64,000 nt of DNA from Paractinoplanes deccanensis (lineage in GTDB: Bacteria; Actinomycetota; Actinomycetes; Mycobacteriales; Micromonosporaceae). A program made the translations under genes and the position numbers. The stretch spans positions 25,841 through 89,840 of the forward strand of contig NZ_BOMI01000057.1 in assembly GCF_016862115.1 (NCBI RefSeq). Direction: 5' to 3'. Positions within the stretch are counted from its first letter, which is position 1, and each line of letters opens with the position of its first letter. Positions 46,430 to 56,531 of the stretch are shown here, piece after piece. The notes beneath the pieces are model-generated. The model was not told where the DNA came from. It saw nothing but the letters and a program-made list of their open reading frames with translations, and ran no database searches.

Positions 46430-47998
46430 GTGCGAAGACGCCTCATCGGCGCGGCCGCCGTCGCCGTACTGCTGGGAAGTTTCGCCCTGTCCGCCCCCGC
46501 GCAGGCCGGTGGCACCATCAAGGACCTGCCGCGCGCGGTCACCCTGGCCGGGCTGCTCCGGCACCTCGTGGCCTTCCAGGCGATCGCCGACCGCAACAAC
46601 GACACCCGTGCCTCCGGCACACCCGGGTACGACCGCAGCGCCGACTATGTCGCCACGCTCCTGAAGCTCGCCGGATACAAGGTCACCCGGCAGCCGTTCG
46701 ACTTCAACTACTGCACCGACGACGCGTCCACGTTCACCCAGAACACGCCGGCCCCCACCACGTACGTCGACCAGGAGGACTACGACGTGCTGGACTGCTC
46801 GGCCGGCGGCACGGCGACCGGCGCGGTGGTGCCCGTCGACCTGCAGCTGACCACCCCGAACACCAGCACCTCCGGCTGCCAGCCCACCGACTTCCCGGCC
46901 GCCGTGTCCGGCGGCATCGCGCTCGTCCAGCGCGGCGGCTGCCCGTTCGGCCAGAAGGCCGCGAACGCGGAGGCCGCCGGCGCGATCGGCGTCATCATCA
47001 TGAACCAGGGTGACTCGACGGCGCCGGACCGCCAGGACCTGTTCGCCGGCACGCTCGGCGCCCCGGTCGGCATCCCCGCGATCTCGGTCTCGTACCCGCA
47101 GGGTGTCGCCTTCGCCGGCACGGCGAACCTGACCGTCACCATCACGGTCGAGGCGGAGGCGGAGGTGCGCGGCACCGAGAACGTCATCGCCGAGTCCCGC
47201 TGGGGCGACCCGAACGAGGTCGTCATGTCCGGCGCCCACCTCGACTCCGTGCCGGGCGGCCCGGGCATCAACGACAACGGCACCGGCAGCGCGGGCATCC
47301 TCGAGGCGGCGCTCCAGGCGAGCAAGCACAAGACGAAGAACAAGCTGCGCTTCGCCTGGTGGGGCGCCGAGGAGGCGAACCTCGTCGGCTCGACCTACTA
47401 CGTGAACAACCTCACCGAGGCCGAGCAGGCCAAGATCGCGCTCTACCTGAACTTCGACATGATCGGCTCCCCGAACTACACCCTCGGCGTCTACGACGGC
47501 GACGACTCGGCGGCCACCGGCGCCGGCCCCGGCCCGGCCGGCTCGGCGCAGATCGAGGAGGTCTTCCTGAAGTTCTTCGCCAAGCGGGGCGAGGCCACCT
47601 CGGCGTCCGACTTCACCGGCCGCTCCGACTACGGCCCGTTCATCGCCACCGGCATCCCGGCCGGCGGCCTCTTCACCGGCGCCGAGGTCATCAAGACCGA
47701 GGCCGACGTGGCCCTCTGGGGCGGCGTCGCGGGCCGGCAGTTCGACCCGTGCTACCACGAGGCCTGCGACAGCCTGACCCCGGAGAGGGACGGCGCGGAC
47801 GCCGCCGTCTACCGGCAGCTGCGCCAGGAGTACCGCCTGTTCGGCAACGTCAACACGTACGCCTTCGACCTGAACGCCGACGCCGTGGCCACCGCGATCG
47901 CCACCTTCGCCCAGGACACGTCGTCCCTCCCGCCCCGCCCGGCCGTGACGGCGGCAGCCGCAGCCGCCCGCACGTCCGGCGAGGCCCTGCTCGGCTAG
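46430..47998 (+). CDS. Secreted M28-family aminopeptidase with PA domain
   Basis: 522 residues from GTG 46430 (GAAGGGAG upstream); a probable -10 TATGTT is at 46390-46395. Signal peptide 1-26. PA insert (~140-215, VQRGGCPFGQKAANAEAAGA). Zinc ligands: H and D in SGAHLDSVPGGPGINDNG, EE in WWGAEEANLVGS, D in LNFDMIGSPN and H in YHEACDSL. This is a complete di-zinc site of bacterial PSMA/leucyl aminopeptidases. Exported to the cell surface or medium to release amino acids from peptides. Followed by a strong hairpin terminator. Confidence 0.94.
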   Translation: MRRRLIGAAAVAVLLGSFALSAPAQAGGTIKDLPRAVTLAGLLRHLVAFQAIADRNNDTRASGTPGYDRSADYVATLLKLAGYKVTRQPFDFNYCTDDASTFTQNTPAPTTYVDQEDYDVLDCSAGGTATGAVVPVDLQLTTPNTSTSGCQPTDFPAAVSGGIALVQRGGCPFGQKAANAEAAGAIGVIIMNQGDSTAPDRQDLFAGTLGAPVGIPAISVSYPQGVAFAGTANLTVTITVEAEAEVRGTENVIAESRWGDPNEVVMSGAHLDSVPGGPGINDNGTGSAGILEAALQASKHKTKNKLRFAWWGAEEANLVGSTYYVNNLTEAEQAKIALYLNFDMIGSPNYTLGVYDGDDSAATGAGPGPAGSAQIEEVFLKFFAKRGEATSASDFTGRSDYGPFIATGIPAGGLFTGAEVIKTEADVALWGGVAGRQFDPCYHEACDSLTPERDGADAAVYRQLRQEYRLFGNVNTYAFDLNADAVATAIATFAQDTSSLPPRPAVTAAAAAARTSGEALLG

Positions 47999-48008
47999 CG
48001 AACACGGT

Positions 48009-48043
48009 CTGCCGGCCGGTCCCAGGAGTGGGCCGGCCGGCAG
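48009..48043 (+). terminator. Strong GC-rich hairpin after the M28 gene
   Basis: CTGCCGGCCGG with CCGGCCGGCAG, extended by CCCA/TGGG with one bulged T, 10 nt after the stop codon. No T-tract. Confidence 0.65.
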
Positions 48044-48125
48044 GTACCCACGGGTCACCGTCGTCGTGGTTGAATGGCGGGCCGCTGCATTGATGGTCAT
48101 CAGCGGTTTCACGGGGGAGATGTTC

Positions 48126-49100
48126 GTGAGGCGTAGGCAATTTCTTCTTGGCGCGGTCGCGGTCTCGGCCGGTGTCCTGGCGGCGCCGTCGCCGGTGACG
48201 GCGGCGCCGGTCCTGGTGACGGCGGCTCCGGTCCTGGTGACGAACCCGGCGCAGGCCGACCGGGATTTCGCGCGCTGGCTGTCGGTGCACGACCCGCGCG
48301 AGGGCGTACGGTCGGCGGCGCGCTCGGCCCTCGACACCGGCGGCGCCACGGCGTTCCTCGCTTCCGGGTACGCGTCCGCGGTGGACCGCGCGGCGCGGGC
48401 CCGCACGGGGCACCTCGACTTCGCCAACCGGATGGCGGCCGAGCACACGCCCCAGTCCTACCCCTGGGTGCATGCGGCGGCCCGGCGCGCGGCGATCGGC
48501 ACCGACGCCGAGCTGGCGGAGTTCGCCGCCACCGGATACCCGGCGGCGTTGCAGAAGGACCAGGCCAAGGTGCCGTACGACGACGGCGCGGCCCAGGTGA
48601 CCGACGAGGACCGTGATCTCGCGGCGAGCCTGGGCGGCGTCCCGCTCGGTGCCACGGTGCAGGAGCGCGCCGCCGACCTGACGACCGACGCCGGGATCGC
48701 CGAGTTCCTGCGCCACGGCCTGCTCAGCGCCGCCGGTATCGACGCGGACACGCACCGCGCGCAGTACGTCGCCCACGAGTGGGCGCAGTGGAACGAGGCC
48801 CGGCAGCTGACCCTCCAGGCCCTCGCCGCCGAGGAGTCGGGCGACCCGGACGCCGTCGCCTGGGCCTGGCAGACCGTGACCACCCGCTTCCCCCGCCAGC
48901 CGTCCGGCTGGTCCGAGCGCGAGCGCCTCGCCCGCAACCGAGCGGACGCCTGGGCCTGGCTCGCGGCCGGGGCCACCCGTTCGGAAACCCTGCTCCAGGC
49001 CTCGGCCGTACGCGAGCAGTGGCTGTCCGAGACCACCACCGCCACCGAGCGCAGCACCTGGTGGACCGAGCTGCTCCGCTACGCGCTGTCCGCCGCCTGA
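48126..49100 (+). CDS. Tat-exported ALF-repeat-like protein
   Basis: 324 residues from GTG 48126 (GGAG 6-9 nt upstream; ATG 48120 is possible but too near the ribosome site). Twin-arginine start RRRQFLLGAVAV, then PVTAAPVLVTAAPVLVT duplication. Body repeats short units such as VRSAARSALDTGGATAFLAS and IAEFLRHGLLSAAG, resembling the Ala/Leu/Phe-rich 'ALF' repeats of actinobacterial secreted proteins. Trp-rich C-terminus. Function unknown; ALF proteins are often surface or secreted polymorphic-toxin-associated proteins. Confidence 0.7.
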   Translation: MRRRQFLLGAVAVSAGVLAAPSPVTAAPVLVTAAPVLVTNPAQADRDFARWLSVHDPREGVRSAARSALDTGGATAFLASGYASAVDRAARARTGHLDFANRMAAEHTPQSYPWVHAAARRAAIGTDAELAEFAATGYPAALQKDQAKVPYDDGAAQVTDEDRDLAASLGGVPLGATVQERAADLTTDAGIAEFLRHGLLSAAGIDADTHRAQYVAHEWAQWNEARQLTLQALAAEESGDPDAVAWAWQTVTTRFPRQPSGWSERERLARNRADAWAWLAAGATRSETLLQASAVREQWLSETTTATERSTWWTELLRYALSAA

Positions 49101-49108
49101 TCGTCGCC

Positions 49109-49114
49109 TAGGCT
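49109..49114 (+). promoter_or_regulatory. -10 element of a probable leaderless promoter
   Basis: TAGGCT, 6 nt before the ATG at 49121. Confidence 0.6.
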
Positions 49115-49120
49115 CCTGGC

Positions 49121-49534
49121 ATGCCCAAGATCCCGATGCCTCAGCAGCTCCTCGACTTCCTCCGGCAGCCGCATCCGGCGGTGATGGCCACGGTCGCCGC
49201 CGATGGGCGGCCGGTGACCGTGGCCACCTGGTATCTGGTGGAGGAGGACGGGCGGGTGCTGCTGAATCTGAGCGCCCAGCGTGCCCGTCTCAAGCATTTG
49301 CGCGCCGATCCGCGGGTCTCGCTGACCGTGCTGGCGAGCGACGACTGGTACACGCACCTCAGCCTGCAGGGGCGGGCCGTCTCGATCACCGACGACGAAG
49401 GGCTGACGGACATCGACCGCCTGGCCGTGCACTACACCGGTGAGCCGTACGCGAACCGGGAGAGTCCCCGGGTCAGCGTCCAGGTCGAGATCGACCGCTG
49501 GCACGCGTGGGGTGACCTTCACGACGTCAGATGA
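49121..49534 (+). CDS. PPOX-class F420-dependent oxidoreductase
   Basis: 137 residues. LLDFLRQPHPAVMATVAADG, then RPVTVATWYLVEEDG and RLKHLRADPRVSLTV form the split-barrel flavin-reductase fold. The arrangement and size match the actinobacterial group that uses deazaflavin F420 rather than FMN. Its substrate is unknown; group members reduce quinones, biliverdin or nitro compounds. Leaderless start. The 3' end overlaps the next gene by 8 nt. Confidence 0.85.
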   Translation: MPKIPMPQQLLDFLRQPHPAVMATVAADGRPVTVATWYLVEEDGRVLLNLSAQRARLKHLRADPRVSLTVLASDDWYTHLSLQGRAVSITDDEGLTDIDRLAVHYTGEPYANRESPRVSVQVEIDRWHAWGDLHDVR

Positions 49535-50159
49535 CAGCGATGGTCCGGGGTGCCCGCTCCGCCCGGCTGAGCGCGCGGATCACGGCGCTGGTGCCGTGCC
49601 GCCGGGTGGCCAGCCGGGCGAGCAGGGCGATCACCGTGTCGAGGCCGTCCGGTGGGAGGGCGGGGCATGCCACGCCGAGGCTCGCGGCCAGGTCGTCGCA
49701 GTGCACGGCCAGCTCCAGCAGCCGGGTGACCAGGTAGTCGTCGAGCGTGAGGGACCATGGCCCCCACGGGAGCTGGATGACCCGGTCGGGCGGCTCGTAC
49801 GGCAAGCGCCTCGCCAGCTCCTCGAGGGCCGCACCGGCCGCCGTGGCCACCGCCGCGTGCCCGGCGGCCGCGGCCTCCTCGGAGGCGCGGCGGATGAAGG
49901 TGTTGACGTCGCTGTCCAGGTCGCCGTCGGTCCACGTCGAGCGGGCGAAGTGCTCGGCCAGCGAGACCCGCTCGTGGACCACCGGCGCGTCGAGCACCGG
50001 GGGCACCTGGACGAGCTGACCGGCCAGGTGGGCGGCGAGCGCGCCGACCCGCATCCTCGCCAGGGCGCTCGGCTCCGCCCAGCGCTCGGCCACCGCCGGA
50101 TGGGCCAGGAAGGCGCAGGTGGCCGCGGCCGACGCGAGATAGAGCTCCCGGACCGTCAC
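49527..50159 (-). CDS. DinB/mycothiol-dependent maleylpyruvate-isomerase-like protein
   Basis: 210 residues from GTG 50159. Helical bundle pattern with RELYLASAAATCAFLAHPAVA at the start, VGALAAHLAGQL (a metal-site His at the DinB position), and HCDDLAASLG near residue 160. These His positions match the metal triad of the DinB-like MDMPI family. Function not resolved; many members use mycothiol. Divergent from the AAA-LuxR gene. Confidence 0.78.
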   Translation of the reverse strand: MTVRELYLASAAATCAFLAHPAVAERWAEPSALARMRVGALAAHLAGQLVQVPPVLDAPVVHERVSLAEHFARSTWTDGDLDSDVNTFIRRASEEAAAAGHAAVATAAGAALEELARRLPYEPPDRVIQLPWGPWSLTLDDYLVTRLLELAVHCDDLAASLGVACPALPPDGLDTVIALLARLATRRHGTSAVIRALSRAERAPRTIAVI

Positions 50160-50335
50160 GCCACCAGTCTGCGGACGGCCGGACCCACCCCTCAAGCCTC
50201 GGGGCGTACGTCGGCACGCGCGCACGATGGGTTGGCACTGTCAATCGGGTGAGCGGACAGCCCGTTCCGGCACTCTGCCGATGAGATTTGCCCTGCCCAC
50301 GCCGGGTACGCTGCGGCGCGGGGGGATGTGATCTC

Positions 50336-53035
50336 GTGGCGGAGGAGATGCTGCGCGGCCGGCGGCGCGAACGGGAGGAGCTCGACCGGCTGCTGAGGGA
50401 CGTGCGGTCGGGGCGCAGCCGTGCCCTGGTGCTGCGGGGCGAGGCCGGCGTGGGCAAGAGCGCGTTGCTCGACCATCTGGCCGGTCAGGCCGAGGGGGTA
50501 CGAGTCGAGCGCGCCGCCGGCGTCGAGCTCGAGTCGGAGATCACCTACTCGGCTCTGCAACAGTTGTGCGCGCCGCTGCTGGCGTCCGTCGACCGGCTGC
50601 CGGCGCCGCAGCGGGCGGCCCTCATGACGGCGGTGGGCCTGGCCGCCGGCAAGCCGCCCGAGCCGCTGCTGGTCGGCCTCGCGGTGCTCGGCCTCTTCTC
50701 GGAGGCGGCGTCGCAGCGGCCGCTGCTCTGCATCGTCGACGACGTGCAGTGGCTCGACCGCATGTCCGAGCTGATCCTCACCTTCGTGGCGCGCCGCCTG
50801 GACGCCGAGTCGGTGGCGCTCGTCTTCGCGGTGCGCGCCCCGGCCACCTCACCCGCCGGTCTGCCCGAGATGACCGTCGAGGGGCTCGCCGACGCCGACG
50901 CGCGGGTGCTGCTCGACTCCGCGCTGCCGGGGCCGGTCGATTCCCGCGTACGGGACCGGATCGTCGCCGAGACCCGGGGCAACCCACTGGCGCTGCTGGA
51001 GCTGCCGCGCGGGTTGTCCGCGGCCGAGCTGGCGTTCGGCTTCGGCGGGCTGAGCGCGGCGCCCCTGGCCGGCCGGCTCGAGCACAGCTTCCAGCGCCGC
51101 ATCGCCGCGCTGCCCGCCGACACGCGCAAGGTGCTGCTCGCCGCGGCCGTCGAGCCCGTGGGCGACGTACACCTGCTGTGGCGGGCCTTGGATCTGCTGG
51201 GGATCGGGCCCGAGGCCGCGGTGCCGGCGGAGACCGCGCAGCTCATCGACCTGAGCCGGCGGGCGCGTTTCCCGCATCCGCTGGTGCGTTCCGCCGCGTG
51301 GCGTTCCGGCAGCGCCGCCGACCTGCGCGAGGTGCACCGCGTCCTGGCCGAGGTGACCGATCCGCAGACCGACCCGGACCGCCGTGCCTGGCATCGCGCG
51401 CACGCCGTCGCCGGCCCCGACGAAGAGGTCGCCGACGAGCTGGAGCGCTCCGCCGACCGGGCCCGGGCCCGCGGCGGATGGTCGGCCGCCGCCGCGTTCC
51501 TGGAACGGGCCGCCCAGCTGACCCTCGACCCGGACCGCCGGGTGTCGCTGCTGCTCGCCGCCGCGCGGGCCCACTCCGACGCGGGCTCGTTCGCCCAGGT
51601 GCCCGAGCTGCTGGGCGCTGCCGAGATGGGCCCGCTGCAACCGTTGCAGCGAGCGCGGGTGGAGCAGGTGCGCGCGCACGTGGCGTTCGTGCTCAACCCG
51701 GGACGCGAGTCCGGGCCGCCGCTGCTCGAGGCCGCCCACCAGCTGCGCGACCTCGACCCGGCGGCGGCGCGCGAGACCTACCTGACGGCGATCGGCGCGG
51801 CCGTGCACACCGGGCGGGCCGACCCCGAGCTCCTGCCGTCGGTGGCGCGGGCCGCCGCGCAGGCGCCGCCCGGCGACGACCTCGCCGGCCTGATGCTGAC
51901 CGGGCTCACCGCCTGGGTCCTCGACGGCTACGAGGCGGCGGCGCCCGCCATGAACCGGGCCGTCGAGGCGATGACCGCGATGCCCGACGAGGACCTACGG
52001 CTGATCTGGCTGGCCGCGCCGATGGCGTACGAGATGTTCCGCTTCGACGTGCTCGACCAGATCACGTCCCGGGCGGTACGGGTGGCGCGCGACACCGGTG
52101 CGCTGTCGCTGCTGCCGAACGCGCTCGCCCTGCGCGCCGGCGTCATGCACTACCTGGGGCGCCTCGACGACTCGTCCAGCCTGGTCGACGAGGCCGAGGG
52201 CCTGATGCGGGCGACCGGCAGCGCGCTCCAGCTGTCCGGCGCGGTGCCGCTCGCGGCCTATCGGGGCCGGGAGCCGTACGCCTCGCAGCTCGTGAACGCC
52301 ATGTTCCGCGAGGCGTCGTCGCGCGGCGAGGGCTGGTCGCTGGGCATCGCCGGCTATTTCAAGGCCGCGCTGCACAACGGGCTCGGCGACTACCCGGAGG
52401 CCTTCGAGGCGGCGCGCGAGGCCGCCTCGTACCCCGATCTGGCGATCTATCACTGGAACCTGGGCGAGCTGGTCGAAGCGGCGACCCGCACCGGAGCGTC
52501 CACAGTGGCCGCCGACGCCCGCGAACGGCTGTCGCTGCGCACGTCGGTCACCGGCACCGACTGGGCCCGGGGCGTTCAGGCGCTCGCCGACGCGCTGGTG
52601 CTCGCCGACGAGGGCCGGTTCCGCGACAGCATCGCGTACTTCTCGTCGGCCGGCATGGGCATGCAGATGGCCCGCGCCCACCTGCTCTTCGGCGAGTGGC
52701 TGCGCCGCGAGGCCCGCCGCTCCGAGGCCCGCGCGCAGCTGCGCACGGCCCACGACGCCTTCACCCGCATCGGCGCCGAGGCCTTCGCCGGCCGGGCCGC
52801 CCGCGAGCTGGCCGCGACCGGCGAGACCGTGCGCGCCAAGGCCCCCGGCACGGCCGAACAGCTCACGTCGCAGGAGACCCAGATCGCCCGCCTCGCCGTC
52901 ACCGGCCGCACGAACCCCGAGATCGGCGCGTCGCTGTTCCTGAGCCCCCGCACCGTCGAGTGGCACCTCCGCAAGATCTTCACCAAGCTGGGCATCACCT
53001 CACGCCGCGAGCTGGCCGCGGTCCTGCACTTCTAG
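50336..53035 (+). CDS. LuxR-family AAA-ATPase regulator (LAL type)
   Basis: 899 residues, GTG 50336 chosen because an -10 (TACGCT 50307-50312) and GGGGGG at 50319-50324 precede it. Walker A LRGEAGVGKSALLDHL (near 36-51), Walker B LLCIVDDVQWLD, helical middle region with HTH_TPR-like repeats, and C-terminal LuxR HTH (LTSQETQIARLAVTGRTNPE, IGASLFLSPRTVEWHL). Large ATP-binding LuxR regulators usually activate pathway genes in response to an unknown ligand. The target is not evident; the next gene is a GNAT with its own promoter. Confidence 0.92.
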   Translation: MAEEMLRGRRREREELDRLLRDVRSGRSRALVLRGEAGVGKSALLDHLAGQAEGVRVERAAGVELESEITYSALQQLCAPLLASVDRLPAPQRAALMTAVGLAAGKPPEPLLVGLAVLGLFSEAASQRPLLCIVDDVQWLDRMSELILTFVARRLDAESVALVFAVRAPATSPAGLPEMTVEGLADADARVLLDSALPGPVDSRVRDRIVAETRGNPLALLELPRGLSAAELAFGFGGLSAAPLAGRLEHSFQRRIAALPADTRKVLLAAAVEPVGDVHLLWRALDLLGIGPEAAVPAETAQLIDLSRRARFPHPLVRSAAWRSGSAADLREVHRVLAEVTDPQTDPDRRAWHRAHAVAGPDEEVADELERSADRARARGGWSAAAAFLERAAQLTLDPDRRVSLLLAAARAHSDAGSFAQVPELLGAAEMGPLQPLQRARVEQVRAHVAFVLNPGRESGPPLLEAAHQLRDLDPAAARETYLTAIGAAVHTGRADPELLPSVARAAAQAPPGDDLAGLMLTGLTAWVLDGYEAAAPAMNRAVEAMTAMPDEDLRLIWLAAPMAYEMFRFDVLDQITSRAVRVARDTGALSLLPNALALRAGVMHYLGRLDDSSSLVDEAEGLMRATGSALQLSGAVPLAAYRGREPYASQLVNAMFREASSRGEGWSLGIAGYFKAALHNGLGDYPEAFEAAREAASYPDLAIYHWNLGELVEAATRTGASTVAADARERLSLRTSVTGTDWARGVQALADALVLADEGRFRDSIAYFSSAGMGMQMARAHLLFGEWLRREARRSEARAQLRTAHDAFTRIGAEAFAGRAARELAATGETVRAKAPGTAEQLTSQETQIARLAVTGRTNPEIGASLFLSPRTVEWHLRKIFTKLGITSRRELAAVLHF

Positions 53036-53038
53036 GCT
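53033..53038 (+). promoter_or_regulatory. -10 element overlapping a stop codon
   Basis: TAGGCT; TAG is the stop codon of the LuxR-type gene. 8 nt before the ATG at 53047. Confidence 0.5.
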
Positions 53039-53046
53039 TGGCCGTC

Positions 53047-53619
53047 ATGGAGAACCGGAATCCGGCGCTCGCCGCCGCCGAAACTGAGGTGTCGAGCAGT
53101 CACCCGGCCGGTATCTTCACCGGCATGCCGACGCTGTCAGGTGCCCTCGTGACCCTGCGCCCCGCGACCGAGGACGACGTCGCCGCGCTGACCCGGATCC
53201 GGGCGACGCCCGAGGTGCGCGAGCGGTGGGACGACGGCCCGGTCGCCGAGGAGCTCGCCGATCCCGACACCGAGGTGCTGGTCGTGTTGTACGAGGACCG
53301 CGTCGTCGGCGCCGTCCAGTGGAGCGAGGAGAGCGACCCCGACTACCGCCACGCCGGCATCGACATCTACCTGGCGCCCTCGGTGCACGGCCGCGGCCTC
53401 GGCACCGACGCCGTGCGCACGGTCGCCCGCCACCTCATCGACGACCTGGGCCACCACCGCCTCGTCATCGACCCGGCCGCCGACAACCACCCCGCGATCC
53501 GCTGCTACGAGAAGGCCGGCTTCCGCCCGGTCGGCATCATGCGCCGCTACGAACGCGGCCGCGACGGCACCTGGCACGACGGCCTCCTGATGGACCTCCT
53601 CGCCGGCGAGCTGACCTGA
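53047..53619 (+). CDS. GNAT acetyltransferase, RimL/AAC(6')-like
   Basis: 190 residues from ATG 53047; ATG 53125 would give a shorter protein that starts at the family core (LSGALVTLRPATEDDVAAL). The upstream -10 supports the longer form. Motifs: IDIYLAPSVHGRGLGTDAVR (acetyl-CoA loop HGRGLG) and NHPAIRCYEKAGFRPVG. It resembles aminoglycoside 6'-N-acetyltransferase-type GNATs, but substrate-specific residues cannot be judged by eye, so no resistance claim is made. Confidence 0.82.
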   Translation: MENRNPALAAAETEVSSSHPAGIFTGMPTLSGALVTLRPATEDDVAALTRIRATPEVRERWDDGPVAEELADPDTEVLVVLYEDRVVGAVQWSEESDPDYRHAGIDIYLAPSVHGRGLGTDAVRTVARHLIDDLGHHRLVIDPAADNHPAIRCYEKAGFRPVGIMRRYERGRDGTWHDGLLMDLLAGELT

Positions 53620-53625
53620 CGGCCG

Positions 53626-54507
53626 TCAGCGCGGCGACAGGCCCAGCAGGCGGGCGGCGTTCTCCTTGAGGATCTTCGGGCGTACGGCGGGCTTGATGTC
53701 CAGGGTGGCGAAGTCGGCGAGCCAGCGGTCCGGGGTGAGCACCGGATAGTCGGAGCCGAAGAGCACCTTGTCCTGGAGCAGCGAGTTGGCGTAGCGGACC
53801 AGCTGGGGCGGGAAGTACTTCGGTGACCAGCCGGACAGGTCGATGTGGACGTGCTCCTTGTGGGTGGCGACCGCCAGGGCCTCGTCCTGCCACGGGAAGG
53901 ACGGGTGGGCCAGGATGATGCGCAGGCCGGGGAAGTCCACCGCCACGTCGTCGACGAGCATGGGGTTCGAGTGGCGCAGCCGGATGCCGCCACCGCCGCG
54001 GACGCCGGCGCCGATGCCGGTCTGGCCGGTGTGGAAGAGGGCGGGGACGCCGAGCTCCTCGATGGTCTCGTAGAGCGGGTAGGCGAGGCGGTCGTTCGGG
54101 TCGAAGCCCTGCAGGCTCGGGTGGAACTTGAAGCCGCGCACGCCGTGGCGGTCGACCAGGCGGCGGGCCTCGAGCACGCCGGCGCGGCCGCGGTGCGGGT
54201 CGATCGACGCGAACGGGATGAGCACGTCGGGGTGCTCGGCGCAGGAGTCGGCCACCTCCTCGTTCGGGATGCGCGGATGGCCGGTCAGATGCTCCGCGTC
54301 GACGGTGAAGACCACGGCCGCCATGCGCCGGGCGCGGTAGTACGCGGCCATCTCGTCGATCGTCGGCTGGCGATGCCCGTGTGCCTTGAAGTACGCCTCG
54401 GAGGCGGCCAGCAGCTCGCCGCTCAGCGACCTGTGCCCGTCCCGGCCGACCTCGGCGTGGGTGTGCACGTCGATGGCCTCGAGCGCGCCGACATCCAGAG
54501 CGTCCAT
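53626..54507 (-). CDS. Amidohydrolase_2 family decarboxylase/hydrolase
   Basis: 293 residues from ATG 54507 (GGGAGG upstream). IDVHTHAEVGRDG near residue 14 is the metal-binding HxH, FKFHPSLQG supplies a third His, HTGQTG a fourth, and FGSDYPVLTP the catalytic Asp. This is the ACMSD-like TIM-barrel family of decarboxylases and hydratases acting on ring-cleavage products. A thiolase gene diverges from it across a 135-nt region, so a joint role in aromatic or fatty-acid breakdown is reasonable. Confidence 0.88.
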   Translation of the reverse strand: MDALDVGALEAIDVHTHAEVGRDGHRSLSGELLAASEAYFKAHGHRQPTIDEMAAYYRARRMAAVVFTVDAEHLTGHPRIPNEEVADSCAEHPDVLIPFASIDPHRGRAGVLEARRLVDRHGVRGFKFHPSLQGFDPNDRLAYPLYETIEELGVPALFHTGQTGIGAGVRGGGGIRLRHSNPMLVDDVAVDFPGLRIILAHPSFPWQDEALAVATHKEHVHIDLSGWSPKYFPPQLVRYANSLLQDKVLFGSDYPVLTPDRWLADFATLDIKPAVRPKILKENAARLLGLSPR

Positions 54508-54556
54508 ATCGCCTCCCGTCGATCGTCATCGTCGGCGCCGGTCTCGAAGGCTGTCA

Positions 54557-54572
54557 ATGGATGACGATCCAT
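54557..54572. promoter_or_regulatory. Palindromic operator candidate between amidohydrolase and thiolase genes
   Basis: ATGGAT-gacg-ATCCAT, a perfect 6-bp dyad in the divergent promoter region. It could bind a TetR- or IclR-type regulator; no such gene is adjacent. Confidence 0.45.
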
Positions 54573-54630
54573 ATCCTCAAGCTCTCAATCGAGTGCGATT
54601 CAGTATTTGTGCCCGTCCGGGGCGCGGGCC

Positions 54631-54636
54631 TACGTT
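54631..54636 (+). promoter_or_regulatory. -10 element of a probable leaderless promoter
   Basis: TACGTT, 6 nt before the ATG at 54643. Confidence 0.6.
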
Positions 54637-54642
54637 GGCAGG

Positions 54643-55824
<1,182 letters not shown>

Positions 55825-55870
55825 AAGCCGCTCATCCGCGCCGGACGAGGCGGACGGCGGGCCGCGGCCG

Positions 55871-55876
55871 TACCTT
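55871..55876 (+). promoter_or_regulatory. -10 element of a probable leaderless promoter
   Basis: TACCTT, 7 nt before the ATG at 55884. Confidence 0.5.
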
Positions 55877-55883
55877 GGCGATC

Positions 55884-56531
55884 ATGGACGCGTACGTCTC
55901 CACCGGGCATCTGCCGTCGCCCGAGCAGGTGCGTCTCGCGATCGACGAGGCGTACGAGAAGTTCCGCACGGTGACCGAGGGCGCGCCCTCGCACGTCTAT
56001 CCGGCGCCGGCCCGCGTGCCCGTCGACCTCTTCGGCATCTGCGCGGCCGGCACCCGCGGCGGCCGGTACGCGGCGGGCGACGCGGACCACGGCTTCACGA
56101 TCATGAGCGTGGCGAAGCCGTTCGTGTTCGCGCTGGTCTGCGAACAGCTGGGCGCCGAGACGATGCGGCAACGGCTCGGCGTGAACGCCACCGGGCTGTC
56201 CCGCTTCGCGGGCCGCCCGCTCGAGACCGATCAGCAGACGTACGCGTCCGCGTCCGCCACGAACCATCGCAACCGCGCGCTCGCCGACCTGCTCCCGACG
56301 TACGGAATGCTCGGATGTGACCCGATGGAGGCGGTCGGCCTCTACATGAGGCAGAGCGGCGTCAACCCGATCACCAGGGAACGCGTCGTGGAGTCGCCGG
56401 GCAAGGGTGCGCTGTCGACCGTCGCCCCACCCCTCGACCGGTACGGCAACAGCGTCCGCGGCCAGCTCGCGGCCCGCTATCTGGCGACCCGGCTCGGCCT
56501 CACCCTCTTCGCCTCGGAACCGGCGTCGTGA
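55884..56531 (+). CDS. Shortened glutaminase-like protein, probably inactive
   Basis: 215 residues against ~300 for intact bacterial glutaminases. Frame is continuous. The SxxK pair remains (SVAKPF), as do RNRALADLLPTYGMLGCDP and PPLDRYGNSVRGQLAARYL. Missing relative to family members: the NPMVNAGAI block with a catalytic Asn, the segment after 'LYxRQ', and the CGMYD/GLPAKSGVGG block. The 'SE-x-A-T-N' Glu position reads Ala (SASATNHRN). Three in-frame losses plus the Glu change suggest an eroded gene kept translatable. Its stop overlaps the alpha/beta hydrolase start (GTGA), which may explain why the frame persists. Confidence 0.75.
   Translation: MDAYVSTGHLPSPEQVRLAIDEAYEKFRTVTEGAPSHVYPAPARVPVDLFGICAAGTRGGRYAAGDADHGFTIMSVAKPFVFALVCEQLGAETMRQRLGVNATGLSRFAGRPLETDQQTYASASATNHRNRALADLLPTYGMLGCDPMEAVGLYMRQSGVNPITRERVVESPGKGALSTVAPPLDRYGNSVRGQLAARYLATRLGLTLFASEPAS

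Noticed and set aside
53047..53619. Naming the GNAT an aminoglycoside resistance gene
   Set aside because: Only general GNAT motifs are visible; substrate residues cannot be judged without alignment.
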